Positions 1-5,391 of a stretch of DNA of 5,444 nucleotides are shown here, piece by piece. Numbering within the stretch: position 1 is the stretch's first letter; each line of letters begins with the position of its first letter. The position numbers and the translations under genes were made by a program. Source of the DNA: JAJXYP01 sp035541855. Its GTDB lineage: Bacteria > Patescibacteriota > Minisyncoccia > UBA6257 > 2-01-FULL-56-20. The DNA lies in the NCBI GenBank assembly GCA_035541855.1, contig DATKMM010000053.1:1-5444 (forward strand), written 5' to 3'. A model generated the notes under the pieces. The model did no database searches. It saw only the letters and a list, made by a program, of their open reading frames with translations, and was not told the origin of the DNA.

Positions 1-1
1 G

Positions 2-754
2 GCGAGCAGTTCCGCGCGCGGCACGGCCTCCGTTTCGTTCTCGTTCACGATGTCGGCCGTGAGCACGAACGGCGAAACCTATTCACAGTCGTTCCGGTCG
101 TCAGCGGCGGTGATCACGCCGGTTCCCGTGATAACGATGACGCAGCAGGCCCAGGCCAACAGCAATAATCCAAGCGTTGCGAGCGTCGGCGCGACCCTGC
201 CCACGACGCTGAATCCGGGCGATGCGTTATTGGCCGTGGTCGCCAACGCGACGACGAGCGCTTCGGTTTCCCTGGCCGATACGATCGGCAACACCTGGAA
301 CCTGGTCGTGAGCTCCTCCTATCCGGCGTTCAATCAAAAACTGACCGCGTTCGCCACGGTCAATTCGACCACGCTGTATGCCACGGATACCATCACGGCA
401 TCCTTCGGCGCGGGGGCCGGATACGCTTCGATCTTCGTCTACGAATACCGCGAGAACCGGGGCCAATCGATAACGTTCGACGCGTCGTCGTTCGCGACCT
501 CGACCAGCACCCAGCCGTCGAGCGGTTTTGCGAATGCGACGTCGGCCGCCGAGCTGCTGGTCGGCGTCGGCTACGACGGCACCACGGCGGAGATCCCCGC
601 GGCGGGACCCGGCTTTACCCTGGAGACATCGTCCACGGTGACCCATGTCTTCATGGAGGATTCCACGCAATACATCACGGGGCCGGTCGCGGCGACCTGG
701 CAATATTCCGGGACCGCGCCGAGCTCCGCGTGTTATCTGGCGACCTTCTACTAA
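2..754 (+). CDS. Secreted beta-sandwich surface protein, possibly pseudopilin C-terminus (5' partial)
   Basis: The frame is open from base 2, so the ATG at 50 is probably internal and the true N-terminus lies outside the window; 250 residues are visible. The protein is rich in Ser, Thr, Ala and Val with almost no Lys and one Cys, typical of exported beta-rich proteins. The first 40 or so visible residues (ASVSFSFTMSAVSTNG, then YSQSFRSSAAV) resemble the last strands of pilin-like proteins. After a short linker comes a domain of about 190 residues containing LNPGDALLAVVAN, DTIGNTW, FVYEY, AAELLVGVGYD, PGFTLE and a late MEDS followed by TWQYSG. From memory this order matches a widespread beta-sandwich domain of secreted bacterial proteins with no assigned function. 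It ends 25 nt before the pilus assembly gene on the same strand, so co-transcription and a surface or pilus role are plausible. Function is unproven; the pilin assignment for the N-terminal part is tentative. Confidence 0.7.
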   Translation, partial: ASSSARGTASVSFSFTMSAVSTNGETYSQSFRSSAAVITPVPVITMTQQAQANSNNPSVASVGATLPTTLNPGDALLAVVANATTSASVSLADTIGNTWNLVVSSSYPAFNQKLTAFATVNSTTLYATDTITASFGAGAGYASIFVYEYRENRGQSITFDASSFATSTSTQPSSGFANATSAAELLVGVGYDGTTAEIPAAGPGFTLETSSTVTHVFMEDSTQYITGPVAATWQYSGTAPSSACYLATFY

Positions 755-777
755 GGAAGGTGGTAGAATAGAAAGGA
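754..777 (+). promoter_or_regulatory. Purine-rich ribosome-binding region of the PilM/PilN-like gene
   Basis: AGGAAGGTGG (754-763) begins at the last base of the upstream stop codon and lies 16 nt from the ATG at 780, longer than usual. A second match, GAAAGGA (771-777), is only 2 nt from the ATG. Neither has ideal spacing, but together they make 780 the only well-supported start for this frame. Confidence 0.4.
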
Positions 778-779
778 AC

Positions 780-2297
780 ATGAATCCTCCCGTTTCTTTT
801 TTCCAAAGGATATTCTCCCTGCTCCAGGTGCGGCCGATCATCGGCGGGCTTGAGGTAAGCGACCAGGTCCTGCGCCTGGCGTATTTCGACGGCAGGATGT
901 GGCAACTGCACGCGGTCAGGCTGGCGCCGGGGACGCTTGAGGATGGGAAGGTGAAGGACCGCCCGGCGTTCATCGCGGCGCTTTCGGAGCTCAAGGCCGG
1001 CGCGAAGATCGGCGGCCGCGACCGGAAGAAGATGGTGAGCGTCGTCGTGGCGCTCAGTTCCGTGAGCGCATACAGCAAGGTCTTCACGCTGCCGATGGTG
1101 GGGGGGGAGAATTTCGAGAAAGCGGTGGCGCTGAACCTGGAGATGATATCCCCGAACGAGATGTCGCAGGTCTATGCCGGCTGGCAGGTGGTCGGGAAAA
1201 ATGACGCCATCCATGAAAGCGAGATACTGGCCGGATTTGTCGACCGGGCACTGGTGAACGATGTCGTGGGGTCCCTGCTGGCTGCTGGTTTCATCGCGGT
1301 CGCCGTGGAGTCGCGACCGCTCGCGCTCACCCGGGTGCTCCGCGAAAAGGGCTCCGGCATCGAGCCGGGAAAGTCCTATCTCCTGGTGAACCTGGACAAT
1401 AACGGCCTGGATTTCCTGGTCGTCAGGAACCGCCAGCTCTATTTCGAATATTCCCGGCCATGGCGCGACGTCGCGGACGGGAAGGGCGAGATATCGCTCC
1501 CCGCCTTCCGGGACGAGCTTGTGGCGAGCCTTCGGCAGGTTTCGAACTTTTACCGGCAGCATTGGCCGGAACCGATCGGGGCGGTCATTGTCGCGGCATC
1601 CTCTTTCCAGGATGAGGTTGGCGCCGCAGTCGCGGATAATTTTTCCATGCCGGCGGCGAGCCTGACGCTCGAGATGGGCCAGCCGATCTCTTCCGAATGG
1701 CTCATCGCGCTCGGGGCAAGCCTTCGGGGCGCCGAATTCGACGCGTTCTCGAAGGAGATCAGTTTCCTGGGCGACGAGCTCGCCGACCGGTTCCGCGGGA
1801 TGCAGGTGATCAATTTCCTGAAGTTCTGGCAGGTTCTCGTGCCGGCGTCGCTTGGCATCCTCGTGCTCTTTTTCGCCGTGGCGGGAGTGTTCGCCCAGCG
1901 GACGGAAATGGCGACCCAGACCGAGCTGACGTTCAACGCCGATCCGAGGCAGGCGGCCGAGGTCTCGGCGCTCGAAGCGTCGAGCACGGATTTCAACGCC
2001 CTGGTGGCCATGGTGCAGCAGACGGAAGCGGAACCGCATCCGGCGAGCGGCATGCTGGGCCGCCTGCAGGACCTCGCGGCGCAGGACGGCGTGACGATCA
2101 GCCACCTTTCATTTACCGGGTCCGCCGCGCCGGTCTCGCTCGCCGCCCTGGCGCCTTCGGAAGACCGGATATTGGCGTTCAAGGCCGCGCTCGCCGCCGA
2201 CCCGGATTTCAGCGATGTGACGCTGCCGGTCACGGGCGTCCAGCAGAACGGCGATACCTTCTCCTTCACGATCTCGTTTTGGTATATCGGGAAATAG
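780..2297 (+). CDS. Type IV pilus assembly protein, PilM-like actin fold fused to PilN-like domain
   Basis: This 505-residue protein has the architecture of a fused PilM-PilN, or of GspL from type II secretion. Residues about 19-318 look like the PilM actin-like domain: IIGGLEVSDQVLRLAYF (20-36) sits where the first phosphate motif belongs, YLLVNLDNNGLDFLVV (200-215) where the second belongs, and IALGASLRG (309-317) matches the usual end of the domain. A single hydrophobic segment (about 349-371) crosses the membrane. Residues 372-505 form an extracytoplasmic PilN-like region, with RLQDLAAQDGVTISHLSF followed by a late DFSDVTLPV strand. Such proteins form the inner-membrane platform linking the pilus motor to the assembling fibre. 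The nucleotide motifs are degenerate: IGAVIVAASS (266-275) lacks the Gly-Gly of PilM. The start at 780 leaves the first actin motif intact; extending the frame to 645 would overlap the upstream gene with a low-complexity Arg-rich stretch. I leave the symbol blank because one polypeptide covers two genes. Confidence 0.8.
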   Translation: MNPPVSFFQRIFSLLQVRPIIGGLEVSDQVLRLAYFDGRMWQLHAVRLAPGTLEDGKVKDRPAFIAALSELKAGAKIGGRDRKKMVSVVVALSSVSAYSKVFTLPMVGGENFEKAVALNLEMISPNEMSQVYAGWQVVGKNDAIHESEILAGFVDRALVNDVVGSLLAAGFIAVAVESRPLALTRVLREKGSGIEPGKSYLLVNLDNNGLDFLVVRNRQLYFEYSRPWRDVADGKGEISLPAFRDELVASLRQVSNFYRQHWPEPIGAVIVAASSFQDEVGAAVADNFSMPAASLTLEMGQPISSEWLIALGASLRGAEFDAFSKEISFLGDELADRFRGMQVINFLKFWQVLVPASLGILVLFFAVAGVFAQRTEMATQTELTFNADPRQAAEVSALEASSTDFNALVAMVQQTEAEPHPASGMLGRLQDLAAQDGVTISHLSFTGSAAPVSLAALAPSEDRILAFKAALAADPDFSDVTLPVTGVQQNGDTFSFTISFWYIGK

Positions 2298-2847
2298 GGT
2301 CGGCGTCCGCGATCTCCCGAAAGACATCATCAAGCAGCTTTCGGTGCGCCTTGGTGATCTGTTTCAACGCGAAATCGCCGGCTTTCCTGCGGACCCGCTC
2401 CTGCGGGTCGCGGATGCCGATGCGGATGCGGACGAACTCGCCGGTGCCGAGCGCGTCGATGACGGACTGCACGCCCTTGTGCCCGGCCGGGCCCCGGGCG
2501 ACCGAGATCCTGAAGGTGCCGAGCGGGAGATCGCTGTCGTCGTGGAGAATGATGAGGCGGGAGCTGAGAGATAAGAGATGAGAGGGGCCGAATTTTTTTA
2601 AAGCCGCGCGGATTGCCCGGCCGGATTCGTTCATGTAGGTCAGCGGCCGCACGAAGACGGCGTCGCCGGCTTCGGCGTATTCGAAGAGGCCCTGGTGCTT
2701 TTTCCATGGCGCCTTTCCGGCACCGTCGCCCGCGCGGGCGGCTTCGCGCCCGAACAGCTCCTCGAGCGCCAGTATCCCCGCGTTGTGGTAGGTGTTTTCG
2801 TATTCTTTCCCTGGGTTGCCGAGCGCGGCAACGATGGTCCGGAGCAT
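2266..2847 (-). CDS. pth: Peptidyl-tRNA hydrolase (bacterial Pth family)
   Basis: Pth cleaves the ester bond of peptidyl-tRNAs that drop off ribosomes, returning free tRNA; it acts in the cytoplasm. The 193-residue length is normal for the family. The start is fixed by the near-universal N-terminal strand, here MLRTIVAALGNPG. Active-site positions are visible: Asn11 in GNPG, His21 in YHNAG (catalytic), Asn73 in TYMNESG and Asp103 in HDDSDLPLG, followed by the FVRIRIGIRDP segment (138-148). The position of E. coli Asn114, normally in GHNG, is Lys124 here (GHKG). Residues about 88-96 (SHLLSLSS region) are encoded by a heptanucleotide repeat also present in the hisS-HIT gap, lengthening the loop before HDD. 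The gene is divergent from lepB, and its last 32 bp overlap the pilus gene on the other strand. No Shine-Dalgarno is apparent; a TAAAAT box 6 nt before the ATG suggests a leaderless transcript. Confidence 0.95.
   Translation of the reverse strand: MLRTIVAALGNPGKEYENTYHNAGILALEELFGREAARAGDGAGKAPWKKHQGLFEYAEAGDAVFVRPLTYMNESGRAIRAALKKFGPSHLLSLSSRLIILHDDSDLPLGTFRISVARGPAGHKGVQSVIDALGTGEFVRIRIGIRDPQERVRRKAGDFALKQITKAHRKLLDDVFREIADADPISRYTKTRS
2559..2584 (+). repeat. Heptanucleotide repeat element, copy 1, inside pth
   Basis: Three tandem heptads, GAGCTGA, GAGATAA and GAGATGA, are preceded by GG and followed by GAG. The 26-nt block matches the block at 4922-4947 at 23 of 26 positions in the same orientation, including an identical 13-mer TGAGAGATAAGAG. 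Here it lies within the pth frame (antisense to it) and encodes part of SHLLSLSS without breaking translation, because three heptads make 21 nt. Confidence 0.7.
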
Positions 2848-2850
2848 GAT

Positions 2851-2879
2851 TTGATTTTACCACGATGCATCCTTATAAT
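2851..2879 (+). promoter_or_regulatory. Sigma70-type promoter of lepB
   Basis: TTGATT (2851-2856), a 17-bp spacer and a perfect TATAAT (2874-2879) form a strong housekeeping promoter. Expected transcription start is near 2886. This lies downstream of the ATG at 2882 and upstream of the ATG at 2909, which favours 2909 as the lepB start with a 5' leader of roughly 20-25 nt. Confidence 0.65.
2854..2859 (-). promoter_or_regulatory. Putative -10 box of pth, leaderless arrangement
   Basis: Read on the minus strand, TAAAAT (5 of 6 matches to TATAAT) is followed by six bases, CAAATC, and then the pth ATG. Transcription would be expected to start at or next to the A of that ATG. No convincing -35 box lies 17 bp upstream (TACATT), and there is no Shine-Dalgarno sequence. 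The box shares three bases with the -35 element of the lepB promoter on the other strand. Confidence 0.4.
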
Positions 2880-2888
2880 GTATGCATC
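2864..2888. repeat. 7-bp inverted repeat around the lepB -10 box, operator-like
   Basis: GATGCAT (2864-2870) and ATGCATC (2882-2888) form a perfect 7-bp dyad separated by 11 bp that contain the TATAAT of the lepB promoter. The first arm, extended by one base, is itself the palindrome GATGCATC. The placement suits a repressor site, but no regulator is encoded in the window, and ATGCAT is self-complementary, so chance is a real alternative. Confidence 0.35.
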
Positions 2889-2908
2889 TTACCTGCCACC
2901 CGCTTCAC

Positions 2909-3490
2909 ATGAGAAAATTCCTCGCCTCCCTGCTCGAAGTCCTGGAGATCGCGCTCGTCGCCGTCGGCGCGGTTTTCATCGTCCGGACGTTCCTCGTCCA
3001 GCCGTTCCTGGTGAGCGGTTCGAGCATGGTGCCGAACTTCGAGAACGGCGACTATCTGCTGGTGGACGAACTGACCTACCGGATCCGCCCGCCCGAGCGT
3101 GGCGAGGTGGTGGTGTTCCACGATCCGCAGGATTGGTCGACGTATTTCATCAAGCGCGTCATCGGGCTTCCGGGCGAGAAGGTGGAGATTGCCAACAATA
3201 CCGTGACGGTTTTCAACGCGGCGCATCCGGACGGTCTGGCGCTGGACGAGACCTACCTTCCGGCGGGGACGGCCGTGAGTCCGGACAACTGTGTCGGCGG
3301 GAGCTTCGCGACGGGCATCTGCACGTATGACCTGTCCTCGAGCACGTTCCTGATGCTCGGCGACAACCGTCCGGAAAGTTTCGATTCGCGCGGCTGGGGG
3401 CCGCTGCCGGAGCGGAACATCGTGGGGCTCGTCCGGATCCGGCTCTGGCCGTTGAACGAGATCACGGCGTTCACGCCGCCGAAGTACTAG
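2909..3490 (+). CDS. lepB: Signal peptidase I
   Basis: This membrane-bound serine protease (family S26) removes signal peptides from exported proteins on the outer face of the cytoplasmic membrane. From ATG 2909 the product is 193 residues, short like Gram-positive-type enzymes. Residues about 8-25 form one N-terminal membrane helix. It is followed by TFLVQPFLVSGSSMVP, with Ser39 as nucleophile directly before Met40, and FIKRVIGLPGE, with Lys82 as the general base. The late LGDNRPESFDSRGWG block (150-164) is the conserved GDNR/DSR box. Cys128 and Cys138 lie in the insert before that box and could pair. The ATG at 2882 adds nine atypical residues and lies upstream of the predicted transcription start, so I chose 2909, although neither start has a Shine-Dalgarno. 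It is divergent from pth, and hisS follows after an AT-rich gap. Confidence 0.95.
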   Translation: MRKFLASLLEVLEIALVAVGAVFIVRTFLVQPFLVSGSSMVPNFENGDYLLVDELTYRIRPPERGEVVVFHDPQDWSTYFIKRVIGLPGEKVEIANNTVTVFNAAHPDGLALDETYLPAGTAVSPDNCVGGSFATGICTYDLSSSTFLMLGDNRPESFDSRGWGPLPERNIVGLVRIRLWPLNEITAFTPPKY

Positions 3491-3497
3491 CATGATC

Positions 3498-3593
3498 AAT
3501 TTTCAATACTCGCCAATTATCAATTTTCAATGAATTTTCAATATATAAGATCCAATGCATTTGAAAATTGTAACTTGATAAGTATTGAAAATT
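3498..3593. repeat. Long AT-rich imperfect inverted repeat between lepB and hisS
   Basis: AATTTTCAATACT (3498-3510) pairs with AGTATTGAAAATT (3581-3593), CAA (3514-3516) with TTG (3575-3577), and CAATTTTCAA (3521-3530) with TTGAAAATTG (3561-3570). This gives 26 base pairs interrupted by 3x3 and 4x4 internal loops around a 30-nt loop. The motif CAATTTTCAAT occurs twice exactly and once with a single change (3532-3542) in direct orientation, and twice more inverted. The base composition contrasts sharply with the GC-rich genes on both sides. It could be a small miniature-transposon-like or dispersed palindromic element, or a structured leader or transcript-end hairpin; it is not a classical GC-rich terminator with a U-tract. 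Confidence 0.7.
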
Positions 3594-3599
3594 TATAAT
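3594..3599 (+). promoter_or_regulatory. TATAAT box immediately before hisS
   Basis: A perfect TATAAT lies three bases before the hisS ATG at 3603. No good -35 is present at 16-18 bp. Normal -10 to start spacing would place transcription initiation just inside the codon region, so either the match is fortuitous in AT-rich DNA or initiation is unusually close. No Shine-Dalgarno precedes hisS. Confidence 0.2.
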
Positions 3600-3602
3600 A
3601 AA

Positions 3603-4916
3603 ATGTCTACCAAGCCAAAGCCAGCCGAAGCCAAGATCCAGCCGCCGCGGCAGTTCCAGGCGCCCAAGGGGATGCATGACCTCCTGCCCGCCGACGCGCC
3701 GTATTGGGAGATGATCGAAGGCGCGGCGAAGCGCATCGCCAGGGCGCACGGTTTTTCGCGCCTCGATCCGCCGGTCCTGGAGTTCGCGGACCTATACAAC
3801 AAAACATCCGGCGACGAGAGCGATATCGTGGAGAAGGAAATGTACACGATGAAGACGAAGGGCGGCGACGTTCTGGCGTTGCGGCCGGAATATACGCCCG
3901 GCATGTCGCGCGCGTATCTTGAGCACGGCCTCTCGCGCCTCGGCCAGCCGCAGAAGCTCTTCACGGTCGGGCCGGTGTTCCGCCATGAACGTCCGCAGCT
4001 TGGCCGGTACCGGCAGTTCAGCCAGATCGACTTCGAGGTCCTGGGCGGCGTGAACGATCCCATTTACGACGCGGAGGTCATACTGATCGCCGTCACTCTG
4101 CTTCGGGAGGTCGGCATCACCGAGCTTTCGCTCCGGATCAACTCGATCGGCTGCCGCATCTGCCGGCCGATCTACCGCAAACAGCTCTTCAATTATTATA
4201 AAAACCACGAGCACGGGCTGTGCGACGATTGCGTGCGCCGGCTGAAGACGAACCCGCTGCGCCTGCTGGATTGCAAAGAGGAATCCTGCCTCGAGCTCCG
4301 GGAGAAGGCGCCGAACATCCTCGATAAGCTCTGTGTGACCTGTTCGGCGCATTTCCGCGGGGTGCTGGAATATCTGGACGAAACGAACATCGCCTACGAG
4401 CTCGACAACCGGCTGGTTCGCGGGCTGGACTACTATAGCCGCACGGTCTTCGAGATCTATGCCGCGGGCGAGGAAGCGGGGATAGGAGCGCTGCCCGGAG
4501 GGGGCCGGTACGACTACCTGATGGAGACCATCGGCGGCCATCTGACCCCCGCGGTCGGTTTTGGATGCGGCGTCGAGCGCCTGATCGCCGTCATGAGGTC
4601 GAAGGGGATCGCGCCGCCGGAAAGGAAAGAGAAGAAGGTTTTCGTGGTCCATGCCGGCGAGCTGGCGAAAAAGAAAGCGTTCGCGCTTGCGCAGCGGCTC
4701 CGCGCCGAGGGGATCGCGGTCGCCGAAGCGCTGGCGCGGGAATCGCTCGGCGCGCAGCTGAAGGTGGCCGACAAAGAGGGCGTGGAGATCGCGCTCATCC
4801 TTGGGCAAAAGGAGATCTATGAAAAGAGCGTGATCGTGCGCGACCTGGCGAACGGCCTGCAGGAGGCGGTACCGGACGAGAAGCTGGTCGGGGAGATCAG
4901 GAAGAGGCTGAAATAA
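3603..4916 (+). CDS. hisS: Histidine--tRNA ligase
   Basis: This class II synthetase activates histidine with ATP and charges tRNA-His in the cytoplasm. The 437-residue length is typical. Motif 1 begins at GMHDLLPAD (23-31). Motif 2 is GPVFRHERPQLGRYRQF (123-139), with catalytic Arg127 and Glu129. The histidine-specific signature is RGLDYYSR (273-280), and motif 3 is GFGCGVERL (319-327). The C-terminal anticodon-binding domain starts near residue 346 (VFVVHAGE). The middle region has four cysteine pairs: C184/C187, C207/C210, C224/C229 and C244/C247, the first two spaced like a zinc knuckle. I chose ATG 3603; the in-frame TTG at 3585 adds six residues encoded within the inverted repeat and has no ribosome-binding site. 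The HIT gene follows after 32 nt on the same strand, suggesting co-transcription. Confidence 0.97.
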   Translation: MSTKPKPAEAKIQPPRQFQAPKGMHDLLPADAPYWEMIEGAAKRIARAHGFSRLDPPVLEFADLYNKTSGDESDIVEKEMYTMKTKGGDVLALRPEYTPGMSRAYLEHGLSRLGQPQKLFTVGPVFRHERPQLGRYRQFSQIDFEVLGGVNDPIYDAEVILIAVTLLREVGITELSLRINSIGCRICRPIYRKQLFNYYKNHEHGLCDDCVRRLKTNPLRLLDCKEESCLELREKAPNILDKLCVTCSAHFRGVLEYLDETNIAYELDNRLVRGLDYYSRTVFEIYAAGEEAGIGALPGGGRYDYLMETIGGHLTPAVGFGCGVERLIAVMRSKGIAPPERKEKKVFVVHAGELAKKKAFALAQRLRAEGIAVAEALARESLGAQLKVADKEGVEIALILGQKEIYEKSVIVRDLANGLQEAVPDEKLVGEIRKRLK

Positions 4917-4921
4917 GAACT

Positions 4922-4947
4922 GGGAGATGAGAGATAAGAGCTAAGAG
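4922..4947 (+). repeat. Heptanucleotide repeat element, copy 2, hisS-HIT gap
   Basis: Heptads GAGATGA, GAGATAA and GAGCTAA, preceded by GG and followed by GAG, nearly fill the 32-nt gap between the hisS stop and the HIT start. It differs at three positions from the copy inside pth (2559-2584). AAGAG at 4936-4940 lies 8 nt before the HIT ATG, so the element may also serve as a weak Shine-Dalgarno sequence. Confidence 0.7.
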
Positions 4948-4948
4948 T

Positions 4949-5356
4949 ATGGAGAACTGTTTATTTTGCAGGATCGCGGGGAAGCAGATCGAAGCGGCGG
5001 TCATCTACGAGGACGACCATGCGGTGGCGTTTCTCGACGTCAACCCGCGCACGACGGGCCACGCGATGGTCATCCCGAAGGTCCATGCGCCGAACATCCT
5101 GGAACTTCCGGACGCGGAGGTCGGGCCGCTTTTCGCGGCCGTGAAGCGGGTGGCCGGGATGCTCGCGAAGGCGCTCGCCCCGGATGGCATCACGATCGGC
5201 ATGAACCAGGGTCGCGCGAGCGGCCAGGAAGTTGACCATCTGCACGTCCATCTGCTGCCCCGCTGGCACGGCGACGGCGGCAGTTCCATCCAGTCCGTCG
5301 TGAACCGCAGGCCGGCGGAATCCATCGAGGAGGTCCGGCGGAAAATTCTTGCGTAA
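4949..5356 (+). CDS. HIT-family (histidine triad) nucleotide hydrolase
   Basis: HIT proteins cleave or transfer nucleoside monophosphates from substrates such as AMP-lysine, Ap4A or related adenylates; the cellular substrate here cannot be read from sequence. The 135-residue length matches bacterial Hint-like proteins. The triad HLHVHLL spans 97-103, with His99 as the predicted nucleophile, and NQGRASGQEV precedes it as in the family. Cys4 and Cys7 (MENCLFC), with His46 (PKVHAPN) and His97, match the zinc site of the Bacillus-type HIT branch as I recall it. VIYEDDHAVAFLD and NPRTTGHAMVIPK are standard core strands. The ATG at 4949 is fixed by the CLFC N-terminus. The gene sits 32 nt after hisS, and the gap is almost wholly a repeat element that supplies only a weak purine-rich ribosome-binding tract. 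Confidence 0.95.
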   Translation: MENCLFCRIAGKQIEAAVIYEDDHAVAFLDVNPRTTGHAMVIPKVHAPNILELPDAEVGPLFAAVKRVAGMLAKALAPDGITIGMNQGRASGQEVDHLHVHLLPRWHGDGGSSIQSVVNRRPAESIEEVRRKILA

Positions 5357-5376
5357 ATCGGATATTTGGGTATAGT
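5349..5376 (+). promoter_or_regulatory. Putative promoter of the CAU tRNA gene
   Basis: TTGCGT (5349-5354), a 16-bp spacer and TATAGT (5371-5376; 5 of 6 matches to TATAAT) lie in front of the tRNA. Expected initiation is near 5383, 9 nt before the mature 5' end. The -35 box overlaps the end of the HIT gene and matches consensus at only three of six positions. Confidence 0.4.
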
Positions 5377-5391
5377 TGAGATGTTCATTTC

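Noticed and set aside
50..754. ATG at 50 as the true start of the first gene
   Set aside because: The frame stays open to base 2, no Shine-Dalgarno precedes it, and the product would be an exported-type protein without a signal peptide. A 5'-truncated gene fits better.
645..779. In-frame upstream extension of the PilM/PilN-like gene to an ATG at 645
   Set aside because: It would overlap the upstream gene by 110 bp and add a 45-residue Arg/Pro-rich stretch unlike any PilM N-terminus; the ATG at 780 directly precedes the expected first motif.
675..2105. 476-codon open frame antisense to the pilus gene
   Set aside because: Composition is Arg/His/Asp-rich low complexity typical of a GC-rich shadow frame, with no recognisable motif, and the sense frame encodes a clear family member.
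2882..2908. ATG at 2882 as the lepB start
   Set aside because: It lies 2 nt after the -10 box, upstream of the expected transcription start, and adds nine residues (MHLTCHPLH) that do not fit the usual LepB N-terminus. Kept only as an alternative.
3498..3593. The inverted repeat as a CRISPR array or Rho-independent terminator
   Set aside because: The repeat units are about 11 nt, partly inverted and without regular spacers, so it is not CRISPR. The stem is AT-rich and not followed by a clear U-tract, so it is not a classical terminator.
3585..3602. TTG at 3585 as the hisS start
   Set aside because: The added six residues would be encoded by the right arm of the inverted repeat, with no ribosome-binding site; the ATG at 3603 is simpler.
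3792..4808. 338-codon open frame antisense to hisS
   Set aside because: It is a shadow of the unmistakable hisS frame in GC-rich DNA, with no motifs of its own.
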